DNA of 64,000 nt from an uncultured Clostridia bacterium. GTDB taxonomy: Bacteria > Bacillota > Clostridia > TANB77 > CAG-508. Below are positions 52,955 to 63,930 of this stretch, one piece after another. The notes beneath the pieces are model-generated. The model searched no databases. It was not told the origin of the DNA and saw only the letters and a program-made list of their open reading frames with translations. Every line of letters begins with the position of its first letter. The stretch's first letter is position 1. The stretch spans positions 10,985 through 74,984 of the forward strand of contig CAKOWZ010000009.1 in NCBI GenBank assembly GCA_934129745.1, written 5' to 3'. The translations under genes were made by a program, and so were the position numbers.

Positions 52955-54682
52955 CTAATCTATTACTACTTTTTTTTGTTCTAAATCTTCAACTAATGTT
53001 TTAGGATCTTGTAAACTATTTAAATTTGTATTATTTAAAGAATTTTCTAAAACATTTTCTGCGTCATCTTTTATATTACTAGATGATGTTGTATCATTAG
53101 ATATTACATTTAAGATGTCCTCTGAAGTAACATTAATACCAATTAATTTTAATCTTTCTGGTAAAACTTCAGAAACTTTTTTAATAATAGTTGTTAATTC
53201 TGTTTGTAACTCATCATTATTTAAATTCATAATATCAATTGAATTACTAGATGTCAATTTTGGAATTGAAACACTGTCTGTGTATTCAAATGAACCATCA
53301 AATTTAACTTCAGCAGATTCTCTATCATAATTGAATTTGAAAGAACCATTGAAATTAACAGGTTCTTTAGTATAATCACCTTTTGATTCAAATTTGATTT
53401 CAGCTGTTAAACTAGCTAAAGGAACATTAACTGATATATTACATTTAGATTCAGAATCTTTTGTAACTAATTCATAACTTAAAGTTCCAATAGACATTCC
53501 AGATGCTTTAAGAGATAATTTTCCAACTTTTTCATCATCTGTATTTTTTTCATATTCATTTACTAAGCTTGCATAAGATTTTCCTTTATTATAAATTGTA
53601 TAAATATCTTTATTTTTAGCATATTCGATAGACATTACTTGTTCAGCATTATCATCATCAACATCATCTAAGATATTTACTTCAAATCTTACAGGGTTAT
53701 TGTTTTTTGAATATACAGCTATTTGAATTGCTGATTTGTCTTCATCTTTTATAGAATCTAATTCTTTTAATAATGAATCAAATAATTCATTCATTGCTTT
53801 TTTTACATCAGATTCAGAAATTTTATCTTGACCAGCTTGTTCTAATATCATATTAGCTTTATCTGTTATTATTTTTGATAATGTAGTATCATCTTTAACT
53901 AAGTTTGCAAAATCTTCTGCAAATTTATAAACATCTTTTCCTGTTAATGTTAAATAATATGCTGTTGTTTTAACATCATCACCATCAACTTCAACTTCAA
54001 CATCTTTTTTTGATGTATAGTTATCTTTTGAAACTAATTTTGTTAAAATATTTCCGTATGTATCATCAAAATGTTTTAAGTCATCTTCTGAAATGTATAA
54101 TAAATCATATGGACTGATTGATGTACCAGATAAGCTTTTTGTTAACATATCAGCATCATCATTAGATAAATCTGAATTTTCTTTTAAGTAATTAATTAAA
54201 TCTTTTTCAGAAAATGAGATGTATTTGTCAGATAAATCTTTACATCCAATTCCGAATTTTCCTTCATTTTGAATAACTTCTAAAGTTAATACATCTGAAT
54301 TACTTGAAGATAATCCAAGTTTACTTTGTGCACTTTTATTAGAAGAGTCTACATTATTTTCTATAGTTAATTTTGATTTGTTTATTATGTTTTGTACATC
54401 TGAATCTAATTCAGAAACATTTAAATTAGCAGATACATTGACTTTTGATTTCATTGATTTTCCTTCAACTTTTTTATATCTGTTTAAGAAATCTGAGTAA
54501 TCTGCAAATTTAGCATTTTCAACGTTAAAAGCTTTTTCAACTTGATTTTCAAAAACTTCATTACTTGGTTTCATGAAATTGAAAACATCAGTTTTAAACC
54601 ATAGAAAAGCAAAACCTCCTCCTAATATTGCAAGAACAACCAATACTATAACTATTGGTATAATGATTTTTTTTGCTTTCAT
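52955..54682 (-). CDS. Large membrane-anchored extracytoplasmic protein
   Basis: 575 residues behind TTAAGGAGGAT. One N-terminal helix (KIIIPIVIVLVVLAILGGGFAFLWF) without a lipobox acts as anchor; the rest is a D/S/N/K-rich extracellular part with alternating strands (SKVNVSANLNVSELDSD, KCNISVNVPLASLTAEIKF, NGSFKFNYDRESAEVKFDGSFEY), which suggests beta-sheet-rich repeats around a helical middle (about 270-310). I do not recognise a named family, though clostridial proteins annotated only as DUF resemble this outline. Function unknown; possibly surface or spore-coat related. Confidence 0.65.
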   Translation of the reverse strand: MKAKKIIIPIVIVLVVLAILGGGFAFLWFKTDVFNFMKPSNEVFENQVEKAFNVENAKFADYSDFLNRYKKVEGKSMKSKVNVSANLNVSELDSDVQNIINKSKLTIENNVDSSNKSAQSKLGLSSSNSDVLTLEVIQNEGKFGIGCKDLSDKYISFSEKDLINYLKENSDLSNDDADMLTKSLSGTSISPYDLLYISEDDLKHFDDTYGNILTKLVSKDNYTSKKDVEVEVDGDDVKTTAYYLTLTGKDVYKFAEDFANLVKDDTTLSKIITDKANMILEQAGQDKISESDVKKAMNELFDSLLKELDSIKDEDKSAIQIAVYSKNNNPVRFEVNILDDVDDDNAEQVMSIEYAKNKDIYTIYNKGKSYASLVNEYEKNTDDEKVGKLSLKASGMSIGTLSYELVTKDSESKCNISVNVPLASLTAEIKFESKGDYTKEPVNFNGSFKFNYDRESAEVKFDGSFEYTDSVSIPKLTSSNSIDIMNLNNDELQTELTTIIKKVSEVLPERLKLIGINVTSEDILNVISNDTTSSSNIKDDAENVLENSLNNTNLNSLQDPKTLVEDLEQKKVVID

Positions 54683-54830
54683 TTAAAAATCCTCCTTAAA
54701 AAATATTTCATATATAATTATTACATAATTTTGGTAAAAAAACAAGATATTTAAAAAAAATATTGATTATTATTTAAAAATATATTTTAATATTATTATG
54801 GTAATTTATTTGAAAGGAATGAGGTAAAAT

Positions 54831-55325
54831 ATGGATAATTTAGAAAAAATAAATCAAGAAAAATGGGGCAAAATTGTAAATAAATTAATAGAAAGAAAAC
54901 TGACAATTTCAACAATGGAAAGCTGCACAGGAGGAGGGATTGCAAATCAAATAACCAACATTTCTGGGGCATCGTATGTTATTAAAGAAAGTTATGTAAC
55001 ATATTCTAATGAAGCAAAAATTAAACACGGAGTTCCTAGTGATTTAATCAAAAAATTCACTGTCTATAGTCCAGAAGTTGCAATTTCAATGGCACAAAAT
55101 GCAAAAAAATTGTCTGGTGCTAACATTGGAATAGGTGTTACTGGACAACTTGGACGAATTGATCCTTCAAATCCTGTCGATAAATTAAATGTTGTTTGGT
55201 TTAGTATAATTGATGAAAATGATAATGTTATTGTAAAAGAGATTCATGTACCTGACTGTTGCAGAAATGAACAAAAAGCTTTTGTCATATGTGCAATTGG
55301 GGACGCTTCCAAATTGCTCAAATGA
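54831..55325 (+). CDS. pncC: CinA C-terminal domain protein, nicotinamide-nucleotide amidase type
   Basis: 164 residues. The MESCTGGGIANQITNISGAS motif (about 26-45), SYVTYSNEAKI, and IGVTGQLGRIDPSNPVDK belong to the stand-alone CinA C-terminal amidase, which converts nicotinamide mononucleotide to nicotinic acid mononucleotide. The last 11 residues (CAIGDASKLLK) are encoded by the palindromic repeat that begins at 55291, so the original C-terminus has been replaced or extended. The core family fold ends shortly before that point, so activity may be retained. Confidence 0.85.
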   Translation: MDNLEKINQEKWGKIVNKLIERKLTISTMESCTGGGIANQITNISGASYVIKESYVTYSNEAKIKHGVPSDLIKKFTVYSPEVAISMAQNAKKLSGANIGIGVTGQLGRIDPSNPVDKLNVVWFSIIDENDNVIVKEIHVPDCCRNEQKAFVICAIGDASKLLK

Positions 55326-55352
55326 GCAATCGGGACGCGTCCCCAATTGCAC
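55291..55352. repeat. Paired palindromic repeats forming one long hairpin (copy 3)
   Basis: GTGCAATTGGGGACGC (55291-55306) pairs with GCGTCCCCAATTGCAC (55337-55352); the inner parts (TTGCTCA/TGAGCAA, 55314-55328) pair as well. The right half contains the GGGACGCGTCCC core. The left half is the end of the pncC coding sequence. It could also end pncC transcription. Confidence 0.85.
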
Positions 55353-55355
55353 ATA

Positions 55356-55404
55356 TTGACAAAATATTTTTTCCATAGTATAATGTTAGCCGAGGTTAAC
55401 ATTA
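55356..55404 (+). promoter_or_regulatory. Consensus promoter with DtxR-type operator
   Basis: Perfect TTGACA (55356-55361), 17-nt spacer, perfect TATAAT (55379-55384). TAATGTTAGCC-GA-GGTTAACATTA (55381-55404) is an 11-bp inverted repeat with one mismatch covering the -10 box and start site, similar to TTAGGTTAGGCTAACC-like sites of DtxR/IdeR regulators. Autoregulation by the protein at 55436 is likely. Confidence 0.8.
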
Positions 55405-55435
55405 CGGAAAAGTTAATAAAAAGAGAGGTAAGACT

Positions 55436-55876
55436 ATGATATCAAAATCTTTAGAAGAGTATCTAAAAACAATGTATATTTTAAAACAAAAAAATGGAAA
55501 TATTCGTGTTACAGATATTGCAGAAAAAATGAATTGTTCAAAGCCGAGTGTTAACAAGGCTATTAATAATTTAAAAGAAAATGTTTTAATTAATTATGAA
55601 TCATATGGTGCTATAGAGTTGACTGAAAATGGAGAGGATTTGGCAAAAAAGATTCTTGAAACTTATGATATTGTTTTTGTTTTTTTAAAGGATGTTTTGG
55701 AATTGGAACCAAAGAATGCTGAGATGGAAGCAGAAAAAATAAAATTATCTATGTCTGATGAAACTATTAATAAATTGGCTAAATATGTTCATAATGTTTT
55801 GAATTTAAATAATTTGAACTGTAATTATGATGTAAATAAAGAAAAGTGTAGAAGTTGTGTTAGAAGAAAAAGATAA
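55436..55876 (+). CDS. DtxR/MntR-family metal-dependent repressor
   Basis: 146 residues behind AAAGAGAGGT. Winged helix at residues 1-65 (LEEYLKTMYILKQKNGNIRVTDIAEKMNCSKPSVNKAINNLKE, then LTENGEDLAKKI) followed by the dimerisation helices with metal-site candidates (EMEAEKIKLSMSDETINKL). The C-terminus has three Cys (CNYDVNKEKCRSC). It lacks an SH3-like third domain, as in MntR. Its position before the suf operon, and the operator in its own promoter, suggest that iron (or manganese) controls Fe-S assembly. Which metal cannot be told. Confidence 0.85.
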   Translation: MISKSLEEYLKTMYILKQKNGNIRVTDIAEKMNCSKPSVNKAINNLKENVLINYESYGAIELTENGEDLAKKILETYDIVFVFLKDVLELEPKNAEMEAEKIKLSMSDETINKLAKYVHNVLNLNNLNCNYDVNKEKCRSCVRRKR

Positions 55877-55940
55877 ATTTATTGTTTGTAAATATTAATG
55901 AAAAATGTATATTTGCAAATAATACAAGTAATACACGAAG

Positions 55941-56019
55941 TTTAAAGATTAAGAAAATAAATTAAGATTAAAATATTAAGAGAACAAATTAAGATTAAAA
56001 GATTAAGAAAATAAGTTAA
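55941..56019 (+). repeat. Three 27-bp tandem repeats
   Basis: Units 55941-55965, 55966-55992 and 55993-56019 share GATTAAAAGATTAAGAAAAT plus AAATTAA. They lie in the gap between the DtxR-type gene and sufC, where no clear promoter was seen. Confidence 0.65.
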
Positions 56020-56056
56020 TATTATAAAGGTTTAAGAAAAGAGAGGAATTTTCAAT

Positions 56057-56797
56057 ATGAGTGAAAAATTATTAGAAATTAAAAATTTAAATGTTAATGC
56101 AGAAGATAAACAAATTTTAAAAGGAATAAATTTAACAATAAACAAAGGAGAAATTCATGTAATTATGGGACCAAATGGTTCTGGTAAAACTACAACTGCA
56201 AATGCAATTTTAAATAACCCTGTTTACACAAAAACAGAGGGTGAAATTATTTTTGATGGTGAAGATATAACAAATTTAAAAACAGATGAAATAGCAAGAA
56301 AAGGGATATTTATGTCTTTTCAATTACCTGAGGAAATTCCAGGTGTATCTGTTACAAATTTTTTGAAATATGCAAAAAATAAAATAACAGGACAACCTGT
56401 TAAAATTTTTCAATTTAAAGATGAATTAAAAAAATATATGGAAGAACTAAATATGGATCCTCAAAACATGGAAAGAAGCTTAAATGTCGGATTTTCAGGT
56501 GGAGAGAAAAAGAAAAATGAGATACTTCAAATGCTTGTTTTAAATCCAAAACTTGCTATTTTAGATGAAACTGATTCAGGACTTGATGTTGATGCTATAA
56601 AAACAGTTTCAAAAGGTATTGAAATGTTTAAAAATGAAAATAATGGTGTTTTGATTATTACTCATAATACTAAAATTTTGCATAGTTTGAATGTTGATTA
56701 TGTTCATGTTTTAGTTGATGGAAAAATTGTAAAAACTGGAAATCAAGAATTAGCTACAGAGATTGAAGAAAATGGTTATAGTGTATATAAGAAATAA
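56057..56797 (+). CDS. sufC: Fe-S cluster assembly ATPase SufC
   Basis: 246 residues, ABC-type ATPase. Walker A GPNGSGKTT (about 38-46), Q-loop MSFQLPEEIPG, signature FSGGEKKKNE (about 147-156), Walker B LAILDETDSGLD, and switch His in LIITHNTKI. SufC powers conformational change in the SufBCD scaffold. First gene of sufCBDSU. Confidence 0.97.
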   Translation: MSEKLLEIKNLNVNAEDKQILKGINLTINKGEIHVIMGPNGSGKTTTANAILNNPVYTKTEGEIIFDGEDITNLKTDEIARKGIFMSFQLPEEIPGVSVTNFLKYAKNKITGQPVKIFQFKDELKKYMEELNMDPQNMERSLNVGFSGGEKKKNEILQMLVLNPKLAILDETDSGLDVDAIKTVSKGIEMFKNENNGVLIITHNTKILHSLNVDYVHVLVDGKIVKTGNQELATEIEENGYSVYKK

Positions 56798-56912
56798 AAT
56801 ATATTACAAATCTTGAAATAATATGTTTTAATTTATCTTATTAAAAAATATAATAAAAATTAAAATAATAGATATGTAATATTAATTAAAATTTAAAGAA
56901 GGGAAAATCAAA

Positions 56913-58313
56913 ATGGCTAAAACAAAGATAGAAGAGATAGATAGAAACATTTATAATATAAAAAATAAAGATGAATATGATTTCAAAATAAAAAAAGGTT
57001 TAACAAAAGAAATCGTAGAAGAAATATCTAAACAAAAACAAGATCCTGAATGGATGAAAGAGCTTAGGTTAAAGGCTTTGGAGATATATGACAAATTAGA
57101 ATTACCAACATGGGGACCAGATATTTCTGAATTAAATATGGATGAAATTGCAACATATGTTAGACCAAAAACAAAATTAAATAATTCATGGGATGATGTC
57201 CCAGATGATATAAAAAATACTTTTGATAAATTAGGAATTCCAGAAGCTGAAAAAACTTCACTTGCAGGTGTTGGGGCACAATATGATTCAGAAGTTGTTT
57301 ATCATAGTATGAAACAAGACCTTATAAAACAAGGTGTTATATATACAGATATGGAAACAGCTGTAAGAGAATATCCAGATTTAGTAAAAGAACATTTTAT
57401 GAAATGTGTGCCAATAAGTGATCACAAATTTGTTGCATTACATGGTGCTGTATGGTCAGGAGGCTCTTTTGTATATGTTCCAAAAGGTGTTAAAGTGGAT
57501 ATCCCTTTACAATCATACTTTAGATTAAATTCACCAGAATCAGGGCAATTTGAACATACATTAATAATTGTTGATGAAGGTGCAAGTTTACATTTTATTG
57601 AAGGATGTTCAGCTCCAAAATATAATAAAGTAAATTTACATGCTGGTTGTGTTGAATTATATGTAAAGAAAAATGCATATTTACGTTATTCAACAATAGA
57701 GAATTGGTCAAAAAATATGCTTAATTTAAATACTAAAAAAGCAATTGTAGAACAAGGTGGACAAGTTGATTGGGTAACAGGTTCATTTGGCTCAAAAATT
57801 TCAATGCTATATCCAATGAGTATATTAAATGGAGAAGGTGCAAAAACTGAATATACAGGAATTTCATTTGCAGGAGCAGGGCAAAATCTGGATAATGGTT
57901 TTAAAGTAATTCATAATGCACCACATACATCAAGTGTTGTAAATGCAAAATCAATTTCAAAAAATGGTGGAAAATGCACATATAGGTCATTAGTTAGAAT
58001 TAATGAAAATGCAATTAATTCAAAATCATCAGTATCATGTGAAAGTTTAATGCTAGACGATTTTTCAATATCAGATACAATTCCTGTAAATGATATTAGA
58101 ACAGATGAAGTTGAATTTTCACATGAGGCAAAAATTGGAAAAATTTCAGATAAAGCAATATTTTATTTAATGAGCAGAGGATTATCAGAAGAAGATGCAA
58201 AAGCAATGATTGTAAGAGGATTTGCTTATCCGATTTCTAAAGAATTGCCTGTTGAATATGCAGTTGAAATGAACAATTTGATTAATTTGGAACTAGAAGG
58301 TGCAATCGGGTGA
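56913..58313 (+). CDS. sufB: Fe-S cluster scaffold protein SufB
   Basis: 466 residues behind GAAGGG. A right-handed beta-helix core holds the conserved segments WSGGSFVYVPKGV, HTLIIVDEGASLHFIEGCSAP, GGQVDWVTGSFGSK and SRGLSEEDAKAMIVRGF. The late Cys (VSCESLML) and His residues are candidate cluster ligands. Builds nascent Fe-S clusters with SufC and SufD. The gap from sufC is 115 bp. Confidence 0.97.
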   Translation: MAKTKIEEIDRNIYNIKNKDEYDFKIKKGLTKEIVEEISKQKQDPEWMKELRLKALEIYDKLELPTWGPDISELNMDEIATYVRPKTKLNNSWDDVPDDIKNTFDKLGIPEAEKTSLAGVGAQYDSEVVYHSMKQDLIKQGVIYTDMETAVREYPDLVKEHFMKCVPISDHKFVALHGAVWSGGSFVYVPKGVKVDIPLQSYFRLNSPESGQFEHTLIIVDEGASLHFIEGCSAPKYNKVNLHAGCVELYVKKNAYLRYSTIENWSKNMLNLNTKKAIVEQGGQVDWVTGSFGSKISMLYPMSILNGEGAKTEYTGISFAGAGQNLDNGFKVIHNAPHTSSVVNAKSISKNGGKCTYRSLVRINENAINSKSSVSCESLMLDDFSISDTIPVNDIRTDEVEFSHEAKIGKISDKAIFYLMSRGLSEEDAKAMIVRGFAYPISKELPVEYAVEMNNLINLELEGAIG

Positions 58314-58376
58314 GACAAAGTTGCCACTTCAAAAAATGTTTCATTTGTGTTGGCAAGAAAGGAATGAAGTAAAAAA

Positions 58377-59555
58377 ATGAATAAATTAGAGTTAAATGAA
58401 ACACCTGTCAGAACTTCAAGAAATTTTAAAATAAATAATATTGAACTTGAAAATATTGAAATCCCTGAAAAATTACAAAAATTTAATTCTGTAGTAATAT
58501 ATAAAGAAAATGAAAAAAATTTTAACAAAATTGATAAATTGGAGAATTTTAGTGATTTAGATTTTAATATTAGTGATAGTGTTTCAAAAATAGATTTGAA
58601 ATATGGATTAGATAAATTTTTAACAAACCAAGTTGAAAATGATAGTAATTTTATATCTAAGATTGAAGTGAAATCTACTGAAAATAAAAAACTAAAATAT
58701 GTTTTCAATTGTAATGATAATAATAGAAATTTAGCTGAAAATATTGAAATTAAGGCAAATGAGGGAACAAGTGCTACTTTGATTTTTGAATATAATTCTG
58801 TTGATTTGGATTCTACTGAAATAGATATAAAAGATTCAAAAAGTGAAAAAAATATAAAAGAACAAAAAAATCAAATAATCAAAAATTATCATAATGGAAT
58901 TATTAGAACAAAGGCATGCAAAAATTCTGTAATTAATATAATTTTGGTGAATTTCTTAAATGAAAAATCTAATAATTTTTTAACAATTCAAAATGAATTT
59001 GAAGATAATGCTAAAATTAATTTTTATATTATTGATTTTGGAGGAAAAAACAGTATTACAAATTATTATTCTAATATATCTGGAGAAAATGCTGATAATC
59101 AATTAAATACAATATATTTGGGCAAAAATAAACAATTATTTGATTTGAATTATATTGGCGAATTATATGGTAAAAAGTCAAATATTGACATTGAAGTTCA
59201 AGGTGCTTTAAAAGATGATTCTAAAAAACATTTTAAAGGTACAATTGATTTTAAAAAAGGATGTAAAAAAGCCACAGGAAATGAAAATGAAAATTGTATG
59301 TTATTATCAGATAAAGCTAAATCTATAGCTTTACCAATGCTTTTATGTTCTGAGGAAGATGTTGAAGGAAATCATAGTAGTTCAGCTGGTAAAGTAGGGG
59401 AAAAAGAGCTGTTTTATATTATGAGTAGAGGATTTGAACTTAAAGAAGCAATGAAACTTATGGTTAGAGCTAAGTTTAATAAAATTTTAGAAAAAATTGA
59501 AGATGATGAATTGAAAAATAAAATTTTAGAAGAGATTAATCAGAGGTTAGATTAG
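58377..59555 (+). CDS. sufD: Fe-S cluster assembly protein SufD
   Basis: 392 residues. Diverged in its first 200 residues (N/K/E-rich), but the C-terminal half matches SufD: DKAKSIALPMLLCSEEDVEGNHSSSAGKVGEKELFYIMSRGFELKEAMKLMVRAKF. The position directly after sufB supports the call. It pairs with SufB in the SufBC2D complex. The binding site (GGAATGAAG) is weaker than that of the neighbours. Confidence 0.93.
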   Translation: MNKLELNETPVRTSRNFKINNIELENIEIPEKLQKFNSVVIYKENEKNFNKIDKLENFSDLDFNISDSVSKIDLKYGLDKFLTNQVENDSNFISKIEVKSTENKKLKYVFNCNDNNRNLAENIEIKANEGTSATLIFEYNSVDLDSTEIDIKDSKSEKNIKEQKNQIIKNYHNGIIRTKACKNSVINIILVNFLNEKSNNFLTIQNEFEDNAKINFYIIDFGGKNSITNYYSNISGENADNQLNTIYLGKNKQLFDLNYIGELYGKKSNIDIEVQGALKDDSKKHFKGTIDFKKGCKKATGNENENCMLLSDKAKSIALPMLLCSEEDVEGNHSSSAGKVGEKELFYIMSRGFELKEAMKLMVRAKFNKILEKIEDDELKNKILEEINQRLD

Positions 59556-59570
59556 TAGAAATTGATTAAC

Positions 59571-59621
59571 GTGTCCCAGATTGCACAATGTGTGCAATTG
59601 GGACGCGTCCCCAATTGTACA
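59571..59621. repeat. Paired palindromic repeats between sufD and sufS (copy 4)
   Basis: GTGTCCCAGATTGCACA (59571-59587) pairs with the first part of TGTGCAATT-GGGACGCGTCCCC-AATTGTACA (59591-59621). The structure ends 19 bp before the sufS start, just ahead of its binding site, so it could lower or tune expression of sufS and the genes after it. Confidence 0.85.
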
Positions 59622-59639
59622 GAAAGAGAGGTAAAAAAT

Positions 59640-60863
<1,224 letters not shown>

Positions 60864-60900
60864 TTTTCAAGAAAAATAATAAAAAAGGAGTTCAAAAATA

Positions 60901-61332
60901 ATGGATGAATTAAATGATATGTATAATGATTTAATAATGGAACATTCAATGAATTCATATAATAAAAAAAATTTAGAAAATGCAGATTTTTGTGAATTAG
61001 GACATAATCCTAATTGTGGAGATGAGATAACATTAGAAGTAAAATTAAATGGAAATATCATAGAAGATATGGCATTCCATGGACATGGATGTGCTATATC
61101 TCAAGCATCTACCTCAATTATGATAGATACATTAAAAGGAAAAACAATTGATGAGGCAAAATCAATTGTTAAAACTTTCATAGAAATGATAAAAAGAGAA
61201 ATAACTGATGAAAATGAATTAAAAAAATTAGAAGATGCAATAGCATTTAAAAATGTTTCAAATATGCCTGCAAGAGTTAAATGTGCATTACTTGCTTGGC
61301 ATACATTAGAAAATATATTTGAAAAAATGTAG
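60901..61332 (+). CDS. sufU: Sulfur-transfer protein SufU
   Basis: 143 residues behind AAAAGGAG. The zinc and sulfur-acceptor Cys are in NPNCGDEI, GHGCAISQASTSIM and VKCALLAWHTLE, with Asp in CGDE; the arrangement is SufU, not the IscU scaffold. It accepts persulfide from SufS for the SufBCD scaffold. Last gene of the suf operon. Confidence 0.95.
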   Translation: MDELNDMYNDLIMEHSMNSYNKKNLENADFCELGHNPNCGDEITLEVKLNGNIIEDMAFHGHGCAISQASTSIMIDTLKGKTIDEAKSIVKTFIEMIKREITDENELKKLEDAIAFKNVSNMPARVKCALLAWHTLENIFEKM

Positions 61333-61360
61333 AAAATGAAATAACATTGCCCAGTCCAAA

Positions 61361-61390
61361 AATGTTTCAAAATGTTTCAAAATGTTTCAA
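61361..61390 (+). repeat. Three exact 10-bp tandem repeats
   Basis: AATGTTTCAA repeated three times without change between sufU and mnmA. A related AATGTTTCA occurs in the 58314-58376 gap. Confidence 0.8.
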
Positions 61391-61420
61391 AAAATAATAA
61401 AAAATGAAAGGAAATTAAAA

Positions 61421-62473
<1,053 letters not shown>

Positions 62474-62558
62474 TGATTAAAACAAATTTATTCTTTTATA
62501 GGATAATAGATAAAATAAGAAAAAGGTTTTAAAAGACATAAAATATGTAAAAAAACGA

Positions 62559-62587
62559 TTGACATAATTAAAGAACTATGCTAAACT
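62559..62587 (+). promoter_or_regulatory. Promoter of the attenuator-like leader
   Basis: TTGACA (62559-62564), 17-nt spacer, TAAACT (62582-62587). Confidence 0.65.
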
Positions 62588-62593
62588 AAAACA

Positions 62594-62724
62594 TATTAAG
62601 AGTTTATCTATGGTTTTGACCAGAGCGATAAAGGGTAGTTAAAATAAACAAACTACCTACACTTAAAGCAGATGTTTAAAGCATTGCAAAGGAGTCTTAA
62701 ATGATTTCTTGCAATGCTTTTTTG
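62594..62724 (+). promoter_or_regulatory. Leader with intrinsic terminator before the GNAT remnant
   Basis: A 12-bp perfect stem AAAGCATTGCAA (62678-62689) with TTGCAATGCTTT (62709-62720) is followed by TTTT. It is preceded by a 7-bp stem GGTAGTT/AACTACC (62634-62657). Two mini-ORFs are present: an ATG in the leader at about 62610 (MVLTRAIKGS) and one at 62672 inside the terminator arm (MFKALQRSLK), neither with a good binding site. This is a typical attenuation layout, either a riboswitch or drug-sensing leader. I match it to no known family. The remaining gap 62474-62776 has no further gene. Confidence 0.5.
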
Positions 62725-62776
62725 ATTTGTTTGAAAGGAGTGTTAGTAAAAAAGAAAATATGATAGGGGGAAAATT

Positions 62777-62944
62777 ATGGAGTACATAATAAGAAATGTT
62801 AAATTTGAAGATCTAAAAGATGTATCAACTATTGTAATTAAAGGTTGGCAAACAGCATATAGAGGAATTATAGATGATGATTATTTAGATGGTTTAAGTA
62901 TTGAAGAAAATGAGAATTTAAATAAAGACAAAGGAGGTAAATAA
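62777..62944 (+). pseudogene. N-terminal remnant of a GNAT acetyltransferase
   Basis: ATG 62777 follows TAGGGGGAAAA. The 55-residue frame reads MEYIIRNVKFEDLKDVSTIV and WQTAYRGIIDDDYLDGLSIEE, the first third of a GNAT acetyltransferase, and stops before the acetyl-CoA binding Q/RxxGxG/A motif and the rest of the fold. The last codons carry the AAAGGAGGT site of the next gene, which starts at base 62944, overlapping the stop. The remnant may survive only as a translated leader for that gene. Confidence 0.8.
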
Positions 62945-63507
62945 TGGCAAAATTAATATGTATATTTGGTCCACAAGCAGTAGGTAAAATGACAGTTGGG
63001 CAGGAATTAGAAAAAATAACTAATTTAAAATTCATGCATAATCATGAAACTTTGGAATTACCAGCAAAATTGTTTGGTTGGGAATCAGAACAACAAAGGA
63101 AATTAACAGAATTGTTTAGAATATTTATTTTTGAAGAAATGGCAAAAAGTGATTTAAATGGATTAATATATACTCAAGTTATGGCATTTAATTTGCAGTC
63201 AGAATGGGATTGGTTTTATAAAATAAAAGAAATATTTGAATCTAATGGTGGAAGCGTATGTGTAGTAGAATTAGTGTGTGATATGGATGAAAGAATTGTT
63301 AGAAATAAAACAGAGAATAGATTAAATAATAAGCCAAGTAAGAAAAATGTTGAATTAACAGAAAGACAAATGATTGATGATATGAGAAAATATAGATTAT
63401 ATTCAAATGATGGCGAATTTAAGGATGAGGATTATATAAAAATTAATAATACATATTTGTCAGCTAAAGAAGCGGCTGAAATGATAAAAAAGAGGTTTAA
63501 TTTATAA
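62944..63507 (+). CDS. P-loop kinase-like protein
   Basis: 187 residues. Walker A is at residues 8-16 (GPQAVGKMT), followed by HNHETLELPAKLFGW; a VCVVELVCDMDERIVRNKTENR strand-helix unit recalls the lid and base-binding parts of small-molecule kinases. Most similar in outline to shikimate kinase-like or chloramphenicol phosphotransferase-like proteins, with substrate unknown. It starts on the stop codon of the GNAT remnant (TAATG), so it is translationally coupled to it and under control of the upstream leader. Confidence 0.7.
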   Translation: MAKLICIFGPQAVGKMTVGQELEKITNLKFMHNHETLELPAKLFGWESEQQRKLTELFRIFIFEEMAKSDLNGLIYTQVMAFNLQSEWDWFYKIKEIFESNGGSVCVVELVCDMDERIVRNKTENRLNNKPSKKNVELTERQMIDDMRKYRLYSNDGEFKDEDYIKINNTYLSAKEAAEMIKKRFNL

Positions 63508-63930
63508 AGATAAAATAAGACTTAGAAAATTAGGTTGCTATAACAACAATAATATCAATTGTGTGCAATTAGGGACGCGTCCCAATTGCACAAATGTTAA
63601 CAAGTAATTTTTGTCGGATTTTGACGAACGAAATTTCTTGAAAAATAGGTAAATTTATAGTAAAATACAATTATTCAATTTTTGATAATTGTGTTTTACT
63701 TATATTTTATAGTTTATTATGTATGTCTTATATTATATAATCTAGAATTTATATCAAAAACACATGAATCATATAATTAAAAATTTAAATAAAAAAATTC
63801 ATTCAATTACTTTGAATAAATCAAAGTATCTAAAGCTATTTCAGCTAGAATTCAAAATTGATAAAAAATCAAATAAGTAAATTAATATGTGGTTTTAATT
63901 TGGAAAATTAACATAACCAATGCGAAAGGA
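63508..63930. other. Gene-free stretch with palindromic repeat and hairpin
   Basis: No ORF with a supported start is present. Contents: the repeat at 63562-63592 and an AT-rich hairpin AAAATACAATTAT/ATAATTGTGTTTT (63662-63697), a weak terminator. The rest is featureless AT-rich sequence. Confidence 0.5.
63562..63592. repeat. Palindromic repeat, GGGACGCGTCCC core (copy 5)
   Basis: TGTGCAATTA, core GGGACGCGTCCC, AATTGCACA. A single, complete copy, 55 bp after the stop of the P-loop gene. Confidence 0.85.

Noticed and set aside
59562..59639. N-terminal extension of SufS (SQIAQCVQLGRVPNC)
   Set aside because: The residues come from the palindromic repeat; the true start at 59640 has its own binding site and matches the family N-terminus.
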